NCBI GenBank assembly: GCA_024638845.1 | Contig: JAHEJN010000014.1 | Span: 1 to 56,251, forward strand | Length of the DNA stretch: 56,251 nucleotides | Direction: 5' to 3' | Source: Acidimicrobiales bacterium | GTDB lineage: Bacteria; Actinomycetota; Acidimicrobiia; Acidimicrobiales; JAHEJN01 | In this document: piece by piece, positions 43,032 to 50,831 of the stretch | Position numbering within the stretch: the first letter of the stretch is position 1 | How the letters are laid out: each line of letters opens with the position of its first letter | Made by a program: the position numbers and the translations under genes | The notes under the pieces: generated by a model | What the model was told of the DNA's origin: nothing | The model's database searches: none | The model's input: only the letters and a program-made list of their open reading frames with translations

Positions 43032-43350
43032 CGCCGACCTGATTGGGCTCGAGCGGGGCAAGCGCGCCGCCGGCGCTCCTGTGTGACGTGCTTGCCGGTG
43101 GTTCGCGGGATTTGAACCTACGACCTTCGGACGGGCCCACGGGACGATCAGGCCCGGCCGCCGGTGCTCGGCTCGTTCAGCGGTCGTTTCTGGCATTGCT
43201 GGTCTTCCCCGGAGTTCCCCGCTGGTCCCTCCTGTTCAGGGCTGCCCCGGGAGTTCTCTGTGAGCTCTTCGGCCCGTCCCTCGGAGTGGACGGCGGCGGC
43301 CGTCGCCACGGAAGGCGGCGCTCGCGAGCGACTGCTACATTCGGCGGTCG
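43032..43350. other. Intergenic region at cluster/accessory boundary
   Basis: No gene is seen in this 319-base stretch between the DUF35 gene and the glucokinase. It holds the tRNA-like remnant at 43097-43130 and a G/C-rich segment. The glucokinase promoter should be at its right end but no clear -35/-10 pair was found. Confidence 0.6.
43097..43130 (-). repeat. tRNA 3'-end-like remnant (possible attachment site)
   Basis: On the minus strand this reads GAAGGTCGTAGGTTCAAATC followed by CCGCGAACCACC, like the variable loop, T-arm and acceptor end of a tRNA. The T-stem no longer pairs fully and the 5' half is absent. It shares a 26-base core (24 identical) with the tRNA-Met fragment at 49297-49341 in the same orientation. 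Confidence 0.55.
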
Positions 43351-44145
43351 ATGAGCGCAACCGAACGACGAGATCCGTCCATCGGCGTACTCGGTATCGA
43401 CGTCGGTGGTTCGGGCGTCAAGGGTGCCGTCGTCGATACCGAGACCGGGAAGTTGTTGAGCGAACGGATTCGGATCCCGACGCCGAAGCGGTCGACACCC
43501 GAGAAGATTGCCGGTGTCGTTCAGGAACTCGTAGGCCAATTGGGATACAGCGGTCCGGTCGGCTGCAGCTTTCCAACCGTCGTCGTCGACGGGCGGGCAT
43601 TGACTGCGGGCAACATCGACGAATCCTGGCGCGGCACCCGTGTCGATCAGCTGTTCGCTCAGTCGACCGGCCAGAAGTTCGTGGTGCACAACGATGCAGA
43701 CGTAGCCGGCATCGCAGAGATGAAGCTCGGAGCGGGTCGCGGGTTGGCAGGAACGGTCATCATGATCACGATCGGCACCGGTCTCGGTTCGGGGGTGTTC
43801 TACAACGGCATGTTGATTCCGAACATCGAACTCGGACGAATGTCCGGAAAGGACGGGGAGCCCATCGAGTTCTACGCGGGCGACCGGGCGAGGAAGGTCA
43901 ACAAACTGAGCTGGGACGACTGGGGTGAGCGATTCAACTACTTCCTGCAGCGGGTCGAGCGTGTATTCACGCCAGCTCATTTCGTCATCGGCGGGGGCGC
44001 AAGCAAGAAGCTCAACAAGTTCGTCGACAAGCTCGACGTGAAGGCGTCGATCCGCGTCGCTCAGTTCCGGAACAACGCCGGAATCGTGGGTGCCGCCATC
44101 GCATCACGGCAGAACGGTGCTGCAACGAGCCCTCGCGACGAGTAG
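43351..44145 (+). CDS. ppgK: Polyphosphate glucokinase (ROK family)
   Basis: The 264-residue protein matches polyphosphate glucokinase. It begins with [20 protein letters not shown] (phosphate-binding loop), has catalytic Asp in [25 protein letters not shown], the [20 protein letters not shown] segment typical of PpgK, and [11 protein letters not shown] with [11 protein letters not shown] at the end. It phosphorylates glucose with polyphosphate or ATP. In place of the family's ELGH the sequence reads ELGRM, so a sugar-contact His is missing. ATG 43351 has no obvious Shine-Dalgarno. It stands alone between two possible attachment remnants. Confidence 0.85.
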   Translation: MSATERRDPSIGVLGIDVGGSGVKGAVVDTETGKLLSERIRIPTPKRSTPEKIAGVVQELVGQLGYSGPVGCSFPTVVVDGRALTAGNIDESWRGTRVDQLFAQSTGQKFVVHNDADVAGIAEMKLGAGRGLAGTVIMITIGTGLGSGVFYNGMLIPNIELGRMSGKDGEPIEFYAGDRARKVNKLSWDDWGERFNYFLQRVERVFTPAHFVIGGGASKKLNKFVDKLDVKASIRVAQFRNNAGIVGAAIASRQNGAATSPRDE

Positions 44146-44251
44146 CTCGCTGGCAACCGCCGCGACGTTCGTCCCTTGCGGCCGGTGTGAACGTTGCTGT
44201 CCCGACAGGCTGAGGGGTCCGGCCGACTGGGACTCGCCTGGCGGCCCCGCC

Positions 44252-44578
44252 TCAAGTGCAGTCCGTGGCGACGCCCAGCGCTGCACAGACCTGCCCCATC
44301 CGAACACCGCTCAGCGTCCCCAGCCGATCGACGAGGACACCGAGCGACACCGACTCGACCGAATCGAGGTTGACCGCACTCACCCGCGGAATCGGGTCGT
44401 CGCCGGGCTCGAGAACGACTTCACTCGGTAACCCTCGGATGGTCGTGGTACACGGCGCCACGAGCACCCGACCGAGTCGCGGGATGGCGACGTTCCGGCT
44501 GAGCACCACGACCGGCCGCCGACCGATAGCGGGGGGCTCGCACCACCACACTTCACCTCGTCGCGGCAGATCGCTCAC
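44252..44578 (-). CDS. MazF/PemK-like toxin
   Basis: The 108-residue protein has the MazF/PemK beta-barrel signature: [43 protein letters not shown] and ALGVATD. MazF toxins are sequence-specific mRNA or tRNA endoribonucleases. GTG 44578 overlaps the stop of the upstream antitoxin gene (GTGA), the classical order antitoxin then toxin. Length is normal. It lies just after the polyphosphate glucokinase on the opposite strand. Confidence 0.85.
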   Translation of the reverse strand: MSDLPRRGEVWWCEPPAIGRRPVVVLSRNVAIPRLGRVLVAPCTTTIRGLPSEVVLEPGDDPIPRVSAVNLDSVESVSLGVLVDRLGTLSGVRMGQVCAALGVATDCT

Positions 44579-44814
44579 GTGGCCGACGCCGCGTCGCGAA
44601 ACGACGAGAGGTCGCCCCACTCGTCAGGCTCATCGATCGGATGCTCGTCGTACGCGGCCGAGTAGGCGCTGTCCACCTCGGCGCGCCTGTATCGGTCGAG
44701 CAAGGCAGCCAGAGCGGCGTCGATGAGCTCCGCATCGTTCGACCCGGCGCCCCGATTGCGCGCTTCGTCGAGCAATGCGCTGTCCACCGTCGTACTGATC
44801 CTCGTTCGTGCCAT
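44575..44814 (-). CDS. Ribbon-helix-helix-type antitoxin
   Basis: The 79-residue protein starts with [18 protein letters not shown], a ribbon-helix-helix DNA-binding pattern, then a helix ([18 protein letters not shown]). The C-terminal tail is acidic and likely disordered ([17 protein letters not shown]), the usual MazF-binding part. ATG 44814 is preferred over an upstream frame to 44832. It is coupled to the toxin through a 4-nt overlap. It should autoregulate from the spacer around 44815-44900. Confidence 0.82.
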   Translation of the reverse strand: MARTRISTTVDSALLDEARNRGAGSNDAELIDAALAALLDRYRRAEVDSAYSAAYDEHPIDEPDEWGDLSSFRDAASAT

Positions 44815-44901
44815 AGCACAAGCATGCCACACTTATGCCACCTCCGTCTCGCGTCTCGATTCGGCGCAAAGGGGGGGGTCACTGCATCGCGGGTTGGGTG
44901 A

Positions 44902-45120
44902 TCATGTTGTGCGGGCTCTTGCGGGTGAGAGGCCGTCGATGAGGTAGAAGATCGTTGCGGCGGCGTAGGAGATCGCTCCGTAGATGACTGCTCTGGTGCC
45001 CCAGTGTTCTTCGTCGGCGAGGTCTGCGAAGCCGATCGCCACGTCGGCCGCGGTGACGACGGCGAAGAGTGCGGCTGTCTTGAGTCGGTGACGATGCCTT
45101 CTCGGGTCGACCAGTCTCAG
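44902..45120 (-). CDS. Small two-helix membrane protein with probable CTG start
   Basis: A 72-residue open frame follows the response regulator. It encodes a basic N-terminus (RLVDPRRHRHRLK) and two membrane helices (TAALFAVVTAADVAIGFADL and TRAVIYGAISYAAATIFYLI), ending in DGLSPARARTT. No ATG, GTG or TTG precedes the first helix within the available frame. CTG at 45120-45118 forms CTGA with the regulator stop, the same geometry as many ATGA/GTGA junctions here. I infer a CTG start. The function is unknown; it may sense or modulate with the two-component system. Confidence 0.6.
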   Translation of the reverse strand: MRLVDPRRHRHRLKTAALFAVVTAADVAIGFADLADEEHWGTRAVIYGAISYAAATIFYLIDGLSPARARTT

Positions 45121-45797
45121 CTGCCGCGCGACTCGGGGTCGTCTGCGCCGAACCCGGCCTTCCTGGCCCGCAGGGCGATGTCGGTTCGGTCGGTGGCATG
45201 CAGTTTCGAGAGGATGTTCGAGACGTGGTTCGCGACGGTACGGGGGCTGAGATACAACGCTCGCGCGATGACGGGGTTGGTCTCGCCGCGGGCGACCCGG
45301 TCGAGGACTTCTCGTTCTCGGTCGGTCAGCTCCGGGAACACAGGCGTGGCCTCGGTACTTGACGGCCGCATGAAGAGGTCGAGTACACGCTCGGCGACTC
45401 CGGGGCCGAAGATCGCCTCGCCGTTGGCGACGCCGCTGATTGCTCTGCGGAGTTCGTCGGGGTCGGCACCCTTGAGCACGAACCCTCGGGCTCCGGCCCG
45501 CATCGCCGCGAACACGCTTGCGTCGTCATCGAGCATCGAGACGACCAGCACCGCCGCGTCGGGATACGCAGCGCTGATTGCCCGGGTGGCGGTGATCCCG
45601 TCGGTGCCGGGCATGTGCAGATCCATCAAGACCACATCGGCCCCGGTCTCGCGAACAACGGCAAGCGCTTCATCGCCGTCCGCCGCTTCGCCCACCAGTT
45701 CCATGCCGTCGATCGACGCGATGAGTGCTCGGACACCCTCGCGGATGAGTGCATGATCGTCGACCACGACGACACGAATGGGCGCGCGGGGTGTCAT
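45117..45797 (-). CDS. NarL/LuxR-family response regulator
   Basis: The 226-residue regulator has a receiver domain (VVVDDHALIREGVRAL; phospho-Asp in VVLMDLHMPG; VVSMLDDD; FVLKGADP). A LuxR helix-turn-helix follows (LTDREREVLDRVARGETN, then LSPRTVANHVSNILSKL). ATG 45797 overlaps the stop of the kinase gene (ATGA). It pairs with the HisKA_3 kinase upstream. Likely targets include the divergent promoter region at 47843-47987, which holds repeated CCGTGA motifs, but this is inference. Confidence 0.93.
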   Translation of the reverse strand: MTPRAPIRVVVVDDHALIREGVRALIASIDGMELVGEAADGDEALAVVRETGADVVLMDLHMPGTDGITATRAISAAYPDAAVLVVSMLDDDASVFAAMRAGARGFVLKGADPDELRRAISGVANGEAIFGPGVAERVLDLFMRPSSTEATPVFPELTDREREVLDRVARGETNPVIARALYLSPRTVANHVSNILSKLHATDRTDIALRARKAGFGADDPESRGS

Positions 45798-47842
45798 GTC
45801 GAACTCACGTGGAGCGGGAGGTGCAGTCGAACCATCGTGCCTCCGGTCGGGCGGTTCGCGACATGGAGCGTGCCGCCGAGTTCGGCGGCGCGTGTTTGCA
45901 TCGACCGCGCCCCAACTCCCGGTACGACGTCGCCTGCGATGCCGTACCCGTCGTCGATGACTTCGGTGCGGAGACCTTCGCCGTTGCAGATGACACGCAC
46001 GACGCAGTTGGTGGCGTCGGCGTGGCGCACCACGTTCGTGACGGCTTCGGTGATGATCCGATACAGCGCTTCCTCGGTCGCCGCCGGTAACGGGGGCAGG
46101 TCGTCGATCTCGATACCGAGCGACACGCCCGAACTGCGAGTGAGTTGGTTCACCTGATCGCGGACAGCTGCGGCAAGTCCGAGCGATGCGACGGCGGGCT
46201 CACCGAGCGAATACACCAGCCGACGGACATCGGCGACAGTGTGTTGCAGTGCTTCTCGGGCGCTACCGACGAGTTCGTCGGCGGTTTCGACGCCGTCGGT
46301 GGCGAAGTGATTGCGGGCTGCGTCGAGTTTGAGGGTGACCGCGGTCAGTTGCGGCCCGAGTCCGTCGTGAAGGTCACGTTGGATGCGTCGGCGTTCGTCC
46401 TGACGAGCAACCACCAGATGCTCCCGAGCCCCGCGGAGACTCTCGACGAGTTCGCTCGCGGCAACAGCGGCGCCAACCTGGCGGCCCAGGGTCTCGAGGA
46501 GCTGCTCCTCGCCGGTCGTGAGCGCCCCTTCCCCCCGACGGTGGCCGACCGACAGCACGCCGACGCGTTGACCGTGGTGAATCAATTCGACCGCGAAAGG
46601 GACATCGTCGGTCTGGGGAATGCCGCTCGTGGCGAGCGTGGCGCCTGAGGCGTCGGTGATCGTGGCGTAGGGGATACGGAGCTGCTCGGTCAGCGCCGCA
46701 ACGATCGCTCGCAGGCCATCGGCAGGGTCGGCCGCCGTCGCCAGATGACGCCCAAGCTCCGCGACGACCAGATAGGGATCGTCTCGGCGCCCGTACAGCA
46801 ACCGGTTGACCGACCGTTGAATCCATACCGACGCGGGACCGAAAACAGCGATGGCCACTGCCGCACCCAGAGTCGAAGGGATCGGGCCGTCGCGGCCGAC
46901 CAAGGTGGACACCGCGGACACCACCATGGCGTAGCTGCCGAGACCCACCACGAGGAACGAGGCCGCCAGCACCGAGCGGCGCACGACCACATCGACCTCG
47001 AAGGCATGCCATTGCAGGATGGCGACCACGAACAGCACCTGCATCATCAGTGTGCTGCCAACCGCCACGACAGGACCGACCGTTCCTGGTAGCGCGAACA
47101 CCGCGACCGGTGTGACCAAACCTGCCAGCTGGATCAGGGTCACCCAGCGGAACTGGCGGCGGCGAACGCCGCTCGAGCCCCGCCATGCGACCGCTGTCAC
47201 CACCAGAGGCGACATGCCCGCCAGGAACCCCAGCCCGAGAAGTGACGCCGAGATCGCGTCCGCCATCGACGACATGCCGTCGATCCCAACAGGATTCACG
47301 ACTCCCGCCAGCGCACCGTCGGGCTTGTTCGGCGTCGTGACAATCGGACCCGGTGCAATCACCGACCACGCCACCGATACACCCAGCACCGCAACGACCA
47401 GCCATAAGAGCCCTCGACGCCAGCGGCCCTCGAACCGGCCGTCGGGGAACGCCAACACCGCAATCGAGATCAGCGCCGCATGGGGCTGCCACATCCACGA
47501 GAAGACCCACAAGCCCCAGTCGACCCCGACCCAGCCCTCGACCGCGGCCGCTCCCGAATACGCCGCAGCCAAGCCCGCGACCGCCACCGACACCCCGGCA
47601 AACAAGAACAGCCACCCCACCACCAAGGCCGGCCGGCGGCGAACCAGCCACCACCCCGATACCAAGAAGCCCGGCGCGAAACACGACACCAGCCACTCGC
47701 CGAGATCACCGTCCAGCGAGCCTTGCTCCAGCACCGCGACGAACGGAACGGTTGCCACCAGGCAACCAGCCGTGACGACAACCAGCACGATGTCGACACG
47801 AAATCGGAGAAGCAGACCAGAAGGAATGCGTGAAGTCTCCAC
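45794..47842 (-). CDS. NarL-type sensor histidine kinase with GAF and HisKA_3 domains
   Basis: The 682-residue kinase has about eight hydrophobic segments in the first 330 residues, with few extracytoplasmic residues, suggesting membrane-embedded sensing. A GAF-like domain follows (LGRHLATAADPADGLR to GEEQLLETLGRQVGAAVAAS). Then the HisKA_3 box DERRRIQRDLHDGLGPQLTA and a HATPase part with ITEAVTNVVRHA and DDGYGIAG. Start is GTG 47842; the N-terminus ETSRIPSGLLLRFR then enters the first helix. It is coupled to the NarL regulator and, with it, to the small membrane protein. Confidence 0.9.
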   Translation of the reverse strand: METSRIPSGLLLRFRVDIVLVVVTAGCLVATVPFVAVLEQGSLDGDLGEWLVSCFAPGFLVSGWWLVRRRPALVVGWLFLFAGVSVAVAGLAAAYSGAAAVEGWVGVDWGLWVFSWMWQPHAALISIAVLAFPDGRFEGRWRRGLLWLVVAVLGVSVAWSVIAPGPIVTTPNKPDGALAGVVNPVGIDGMSSMADAISASLLGLGFLAGMSPLVVTAVAWRGSSGVRRRQFRWVTLIQLAGLVTPVAVFALPGTVGPVVAVGSTLMMQVLFVVAILQWHAFEVDVVVRRSVLAASFLVVGLGSYAMVVSAVSTLVGRDGPIPSTLGAAVAIAVFGPASVWIQRSVNRLLYGRRDDPYLVVAELGRHLATAADPADGLRAIVAALTEQLRIPYATITDASGATLATSGIPQTDDVPFAVELIHHGQRVGVLSVGHRRGEGALTTGEEQLLETLGRQVGAAVAASELVESLRGAREHLVVARQDERRRIQRDLHDGLGPQLTAVTLKLDAARNHFATDGVETADELVGSAREALQHTVADVRRLVYSLGEPAVASLGLAAAVRDQVNQLTRSSGVSLGIEIDDLPPLPAATEEALYRIITEAVTNVVRHADATNCVVRVICNGEGLRTEVIDDGYGIAGDVVPGVGARSMQTRAAELGGTLHVANRPTGGTMVRLHLPLHVSST

Positions 47843-47871
47843 CCGCAGGCCGTCGCTGTCACGAGCCCCGT

Positions 47872-47925
47872 CTCACGGCTAGCCCGTGAGGATCTCACGA
47901 CCAGGCCGTGATCTCAGCCCCGTGA
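47872..47925. promoter_or_regulatory. Repeat-rich divergent regulatory region
   Basis: CTCACGG (47872-47878) and CCGTGAG (47884-47890) form an inverted repeat; further CTCACG and CCGTGA elements follow within 40 bases, giving at least three CCGTGA motifs. They lie between the kinase start (47842, minus) and the small membrane protein (47988, plus), so a regulator-binding region is likely. Confidence 0.5.
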
Positions 47926-47987
47926 CCAGATGAGCGCTTCCGTGGCCTACTCACCTGACCCGCCTTCTACGACAAAGGAGCATCATC

Positions 47988-48275
47988 ATGAACCTGATCG
48001 CCATGATCGTCCTGGCCCCGACACTCGGATGGTTCGTACCGAACCGACGCCACCTCTACGCCGCGCTCGCCGCCGTCTGGGTTCTGATCCTGCCGTTCCA
48101 AACCCACAACGTCCTGCTCGGTGAACAAGCCGACGAACCGCTCGCGAACACGCTCGCCTACTTCGCCATGAACTACACCATCCTCGCCGCAGGGCTCGGC
48201 ATCGCCACCCTCATCCACCGCCGCCGTCACTCAGCGGTTGGCTCATCCGCCGGAGCTCCGAGACCCGCCAGCTAG
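47988..48275 (+). CDS. Small membrane protein
   Basis: The 95-residue protein has three hydrophobic segments (NLIAMIVLAPTLGWFV; HLYAALAAVWVLILPF; LAYFAMNYTILAAGLGIATL) and a basic, Ser/Ala-rich C-terminus. No family is recognised. AAAGGAG about ten bases upstream is a good ribosome binding site and supports ATG 47988. It is divergent from the two-component system and separated from it by a repeat-rich spacer, which suggests that the regulator controls it. It might be the effector or a sensor accessory. Confidence 0.75.
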   Translation: MNLIAMIVLAPTLGWFVPNRRHLYAALAAVWVLILPFQTHNVLLGEQADEPLANTLAYFAMNYTILAAGLGIATLIHRRRHSAVGSSAGAPRPAS

Positions 48276-48337
48276 GTGTTCCGCCAGCCACCACATCGGA
48301 TACCTGGGCGACCGCGAACCAACGGCCGTGCCAACGG

Positions 48338-48937
48338 TCAACTCTCAGCCGGAGTCGCAATACCGGTCGCAGCCTGAAACGCGAACACCGAACTCAAGAA
48401 CGCACGCTGTGCGAGGCCCTTGTACGACGAATCCACCCGCGTCGTCACGCCAGCGGCGACGAACAAGACGAGCGTCAGTACTCGAGACACACGGGCGACC
48501 CGGCGGTACCAGACCGGCTCGAGCTCAGCCGGCTCGAGCTCCTTCGCAGCGACGAACGGCATCGCCGTCCACAACACAAAGGTCGCGATGCTCGCAGCGC
48601 CATGGCCCGCATCGGATTGCGTTGCGCTCGGGTCGAACCCCGGCTGAGGGCAGCGCGGCTCGCTCACGCGAACCAGCCCCGCAGCAATGGTCGTGATCCC
48701 GGCAGCTCGCTCGACTCGGCGCAGCGTCTGCGTCGGCGCGCTCGCCAGCAGATTCGACGCGCCCAGCGCCAGAAAACCCGGAATCATGATCCTGGCCGAA
48801 GACTCTCCGCGCGCTGCAAGACCGCTCACATGATGCGACCGGTGCGAGTAGCCAGGCTGGCGGCGGGCCGCAGCAACGGCGGCGCCGACAAAACTCGCAG
48901 CGCCCCAGAGCCCCGCGGCTCGCCGGATCAGCATCAT
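48338..48937 (-). CDS. DUF998-like membrane protein
   Basis: The 199-residue protein resembles DUF998 integral membrane proteins: RRAAGLWGAASFVGAAVAAA, YSHRSHHVSGLAARGESSA, IPGFLALGASNLL, then further helices ending RVLTLVLFVAAGVTTRVD. About six hydrophobic segments are visible. Two adjacent ATGs (48937, 48934) begin the homologous part; a longer frame to 49069 adds unlike sequence and overlaps the integrase remnant. No Shine-Dalgarno is obvious. The function of the family is unknown. Confidence 0.7.
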   Translation of the reverse strand: MMLIRRAAGLWGAASFVGAAVAAARRQPGYSHRSHHVSGLAARGESSARIMIPGFLALGASNLLASAPTQTLRRVERAAGITTIAAGLVRVSEPRCPQPGFDPSATQSDAGHGAASIATFVLWTAMPFVAAKELEPAELEPVWYRRVARVSRVLTLVLFVAAGVTTRVDSSYKGLAQRAFLSSVFAFQAATGIATPAES

Positions 48938-49022
48938 TGTCTGAGTGTCGCGCCAACCACCATGCGCGTCGAGGCTCGCTCGAACACAAGGGAGCCAAAT
49001 CCCGGCCAGACATCTGCCGTAG

Positions 49023-49232
49023 AAGGCGACCTCGCCAGAACGGCTCGGCCACACCCACATCACCCACATCCTGCAGACCTACCAGCACGTCCTGCCCGGT
49101 ATGCAGGCCGACGCCGCCGCCACCGCCGAACGCCTCGCCAGCCCTAGTTCGACGGCCAAGAAGAAGACCATCAAGCAGGCCGGGAAGACGCCGGTGGAAC
49201 GTCGAGGGAACAACCGGAAGAACGCCGCCTGA
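49023..49232 (+). pseudogene. C-terminal remnant of a tyrosine recombinase (integrase)
   Basis: The plus-strand frame reads SPERLGHTHITHILQTYQHV then LPGMQADAAATAERLA and ends NRKNAA at a TGA. RLGH, the catalytic Tyr in TYQHVLPGMQADAA, and the basic tail are the C-terminal hallmark of phage-type integrases. An in-frame TAG immediately precedes it and the rest of the protein is absent, so it is a remnant. It lies about 65 bases from a tRNA-Met 3' fragment, the expected place for an integrase next to its attachment site. Confidence 0.75.
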
Positions 49233-49257
49233 GCCGAGAGAACGGCCCGACAACGAC

Positions 49258-49286
49258 GAAGGCCCAGGCCGTTGACCTGGGCCTTC
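49258..49286 (+). terminator. 11-bp perfect hairpin after the integrase remnant
   Basis: GAAGGCCCAGG (49258-49268) pairs with CCTGGGCCTTC (49276-49286) around a 7-base loop. It resembles the hairpin at 7359-7383 (same GGCCCAGG core), and probably terminated the integrase or tRNA transcripts. Confidence 0.6.
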
Positions 49287-49296
49287 ACACATTCGT

Positions 49297-49341
49297 TGGT
49301 GGCGGGGGCGGGATTTGAACCCGCGACCTTCGGGTTATGAG
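49297..49341 (-). tRNA. tRNA-Met (CAT) 3' fragment, probable attachment site
   Basis: On the minus strand this reads CTCATAACCCGAAGGTCGCG, then GGTTCAAATCCCGCCCCCGC and CACCA: anticodon loop with CAT, variable loop, intact T-arm and CCA end. The 5' half (acceptor, D-arm, 5' anticodon stem) is missing; sequence before the loop does not pair. This is the usual trace of site-specific integration into a tRNA 3' end. Confidence 0.7.
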
Positions 49342-49458
49342 TTCGTCAAAGCCCATATCGACTGATGTCGATCAGTGCCAAAAAGTGCCGTTGACCTGGC
49401 GTTTTGCCTGGTCAGCGTGTTGGCCTGTTCCTGTGGATAACAGGCTCTGACGGGCCGT

Positions 49459-49480
49459 CCGTTAGAAGATCCGTTAGAAG
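49459..49480. repeat. Two 10-bp direct repeats
   Basis: CCGTTAGAAG occurs at 49459-49468 and again at 49471-49480, a 12-base period. They may be integrase arm-type sites; function is not established. Confidence 0.6.
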
Positions 49481-49484
49481 TCTT

Positions 49485-49505
49485 GCCCAGAAGGGCTTTT
49501 TGTTT
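49485..49505 (+). terminator. Rho-independent terminator
   Basis: GCCC AGAA GGGC (49485-49496) followed by TTTTTGTTT is a compact intrinsic terminator. It isolates the toxin-antitoxin island to the right from transcription entering from the left. Confidence 0.8.
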
Positions 49506-49587
49506 ACCTCAAACAAGTCGATAGTCTGAGCAAGTCACCCGGAACCGCTCCGGACTCCTCCAACTTGCCTCGATCGGCGACTTGTTC

Positions 49588-50655
49588 ATGGCACGCAAAC
49601 CAGTCCTCCAAGCAACTCGGCGTGTGTTCGCCGCGACCGTAGAGTCGCTCGACTCGCTCGTGCCACCGGGTTGGCAAGTCGAAATCGCTCGACGCTCCGA
49701 CGATGGCGGTGTCGTGCGCGTCGACTCACCCGACGGCGTCTCCGGCGAACTGCGCGTGATCGTCTGCCGAGATCTCACTCCCCGCGAGGTGGTCGCGCTC
49801 CCCGAACCTGAGGAGGCCACGATCGTCGCAGCTGAATGGCTGAGTCCTCGCAGTCGCGAGCTGTTGGCCGACATCGGGTACGGGTATGTCGACTTGACCG
49901 GCAACGTCGGTGTCGTCGTGAGTCGGCCGGGGATCGTCTGTCGGACCGATGGGGCCCAACGCGACCCCTCCCCCAAACCGGTGCCCCGCCTCAACATTCG
50001 CGGCCCACGTGCGTGGGCCCTGCTCCGCACGCTCGCCGAAGTGCAGCCGCCCTACGGCGTGAGCGACCTTGCCAACGCCATCGACAGCGACCCTGGCTAC
50101 GTCTCGCGATTGCTGGCTGCCCTGGCTGATGAGCTCCTGATCAGCCGCGTGGCCCGTGGGCCCGTCGAGCATGTCGAGTGGGAGGCGATGCTTCGCCAGA
50201 TCACATCGAGCTACTCGCTCCTCGAAGCGAACGACACGACGAACTGGGTGGCGTCGGGCGGTGCCGAGCAGTTCGTCGAAGACCTCGCGAGCACCAACGC
50301 GAAGACATGGGCAGTGACCGGCTCGTTTGCCGCGTCTCGGCTCGTGTCGGTCGCGGCGCCCGAGATTGCCGTGGTCTACGCCGACGACCCCGAACGCATC
50401 GCCACGCTGGCACGGCTCAGTCAGGTCAGGAATGGCGGGAACGTCGTCATAGCCCGGCCGTACGATCAGATCGTGTTCGAACGCACGTGGACCAGAGACA
50501 ACGTCGTGTACGCCTCCCCCGCACAGATCGCGGTCGATTGCCTCACCGGTCCCGGTCGAATGCCGACCCAAGGCGAGGCACTGCTCGAATGGATGCGACG
50601 CAAGGCACCACGATGGCAGGCGCCGTCGCTCACGGCGGCCGCTCACGGGCCATGA
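49588..50655 (+). CDS. AbiEi-like antitoxin/HTH regulator
   Basis: The 355-residue protein resembles type IV (AbiEi) antitoxins of actinobacteria. An N-terminal endonuclease-like fold region contains ELLADIGYGYVDLTGNVGVV. A winged helix follows near 150-200 (YGVSDLANAIDSDPGYVSRL, DELLISRVARGPVEHVEWEA), and a C-terminal antitoxin domain (WAVTGSFAASRLVSVAAPEI; DNVVYASPAQIAVDCL). Type IV antitoxins repress their operon and counter an AbiEii nucleotidyltransferase. ATG 49588 is adopted over TTG 49582. Its stop overlaps the next, frameshifted gene (ATGA). Role by family resemblance only. Confidence 0.75.
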   Translation: MARKPVLQATRRVFAATVESLDSLVPPGWQVEIARRSDDGGVVRVDSPDGVSGELRVIVCRDLTPREVVALPEPEEATIVAAEWLSPRSRELLADIGYGYVDLTGNVGVVVSRPGIVCRTDGAQRDPSPKPVPRLNIRGPRAWALLRTLAEVQPPYGVSDLANAIDSDPGYVSRLLAALADELLISRVARGPVEHVEWEAMLRQITSSYSLLEANDTTNWVASGGAEQFVEDLASTNAKTWAVTGSFAASRLVSVAAPEIAVVYADDPERIATLARLSQVRNGGNVVIARPYDQIVFERTWTRDNVVYASPAQIAVDCLTGPGRMPTQGEALLEWMRRKAPRWQAPSLTAAAHGP

Positions 50656-50819
50656 CCGACGAGCTCCGCATCGAGTGCGCCGAAGCCCCACGCAAAGCTG
50701 GTCGAACCGGTCGCCGCGTTGCGTTCTCACCTTGGCAGACCGGTTCTTGTTCTCGTACGGGCGAAGCGCCTATACGTATCAAATACGAAACAGTCGTTTC
50801 ATTTATGATCGATAGATAG
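50652..50819 (+). pseudogene. Frameshifted remnant of the gene partnered with the AbiEi-like antitoxin
   Basis: ATG 50652 starts in an ATGA overlap and reads TDELRIECAEAPRKA in one frame. From about 50693 the other frame reads more naturally (KLVEPVAALRSHLGRPVLVL, then VRAKRLYVSNTKQ) before a stop at 50806-50808. A single-base change near 50690 would join them. The product would still be about 55 residues, so the gene is probably broken and truncated. Identity as an AbiEii-type partner is inferred only from position. Confidence 0.5.
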
Positions 50820-50831
50820 TACGGTGCCGGT

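Larger units (their letters stand above)
49287..49587. other. Attachment-site spacer without a gene
   Basis: This stretch holds the tRNA-Met 3' fragment, a short direct repeat and a rho-independent terminator, described separately. No coding frame is credible. A 13-base sequence GCCGTTGACCTGG occurs at 49268-49280 and again at 49388-49400, on either side of the tRNA fragment. Confidence 0.65.

Noticed and set aside
43097-43130. Complete tRNA gene
   Set aside because: No 5' half can be folded and the T-stem has mismatches.
49297-49341. Complete tRNA-Met gene
   Set aside because: Only anticodon loop to CCA is present; the expected acceptor, D-arm and 5' anticodon stem are absent upstream on the minus strand.
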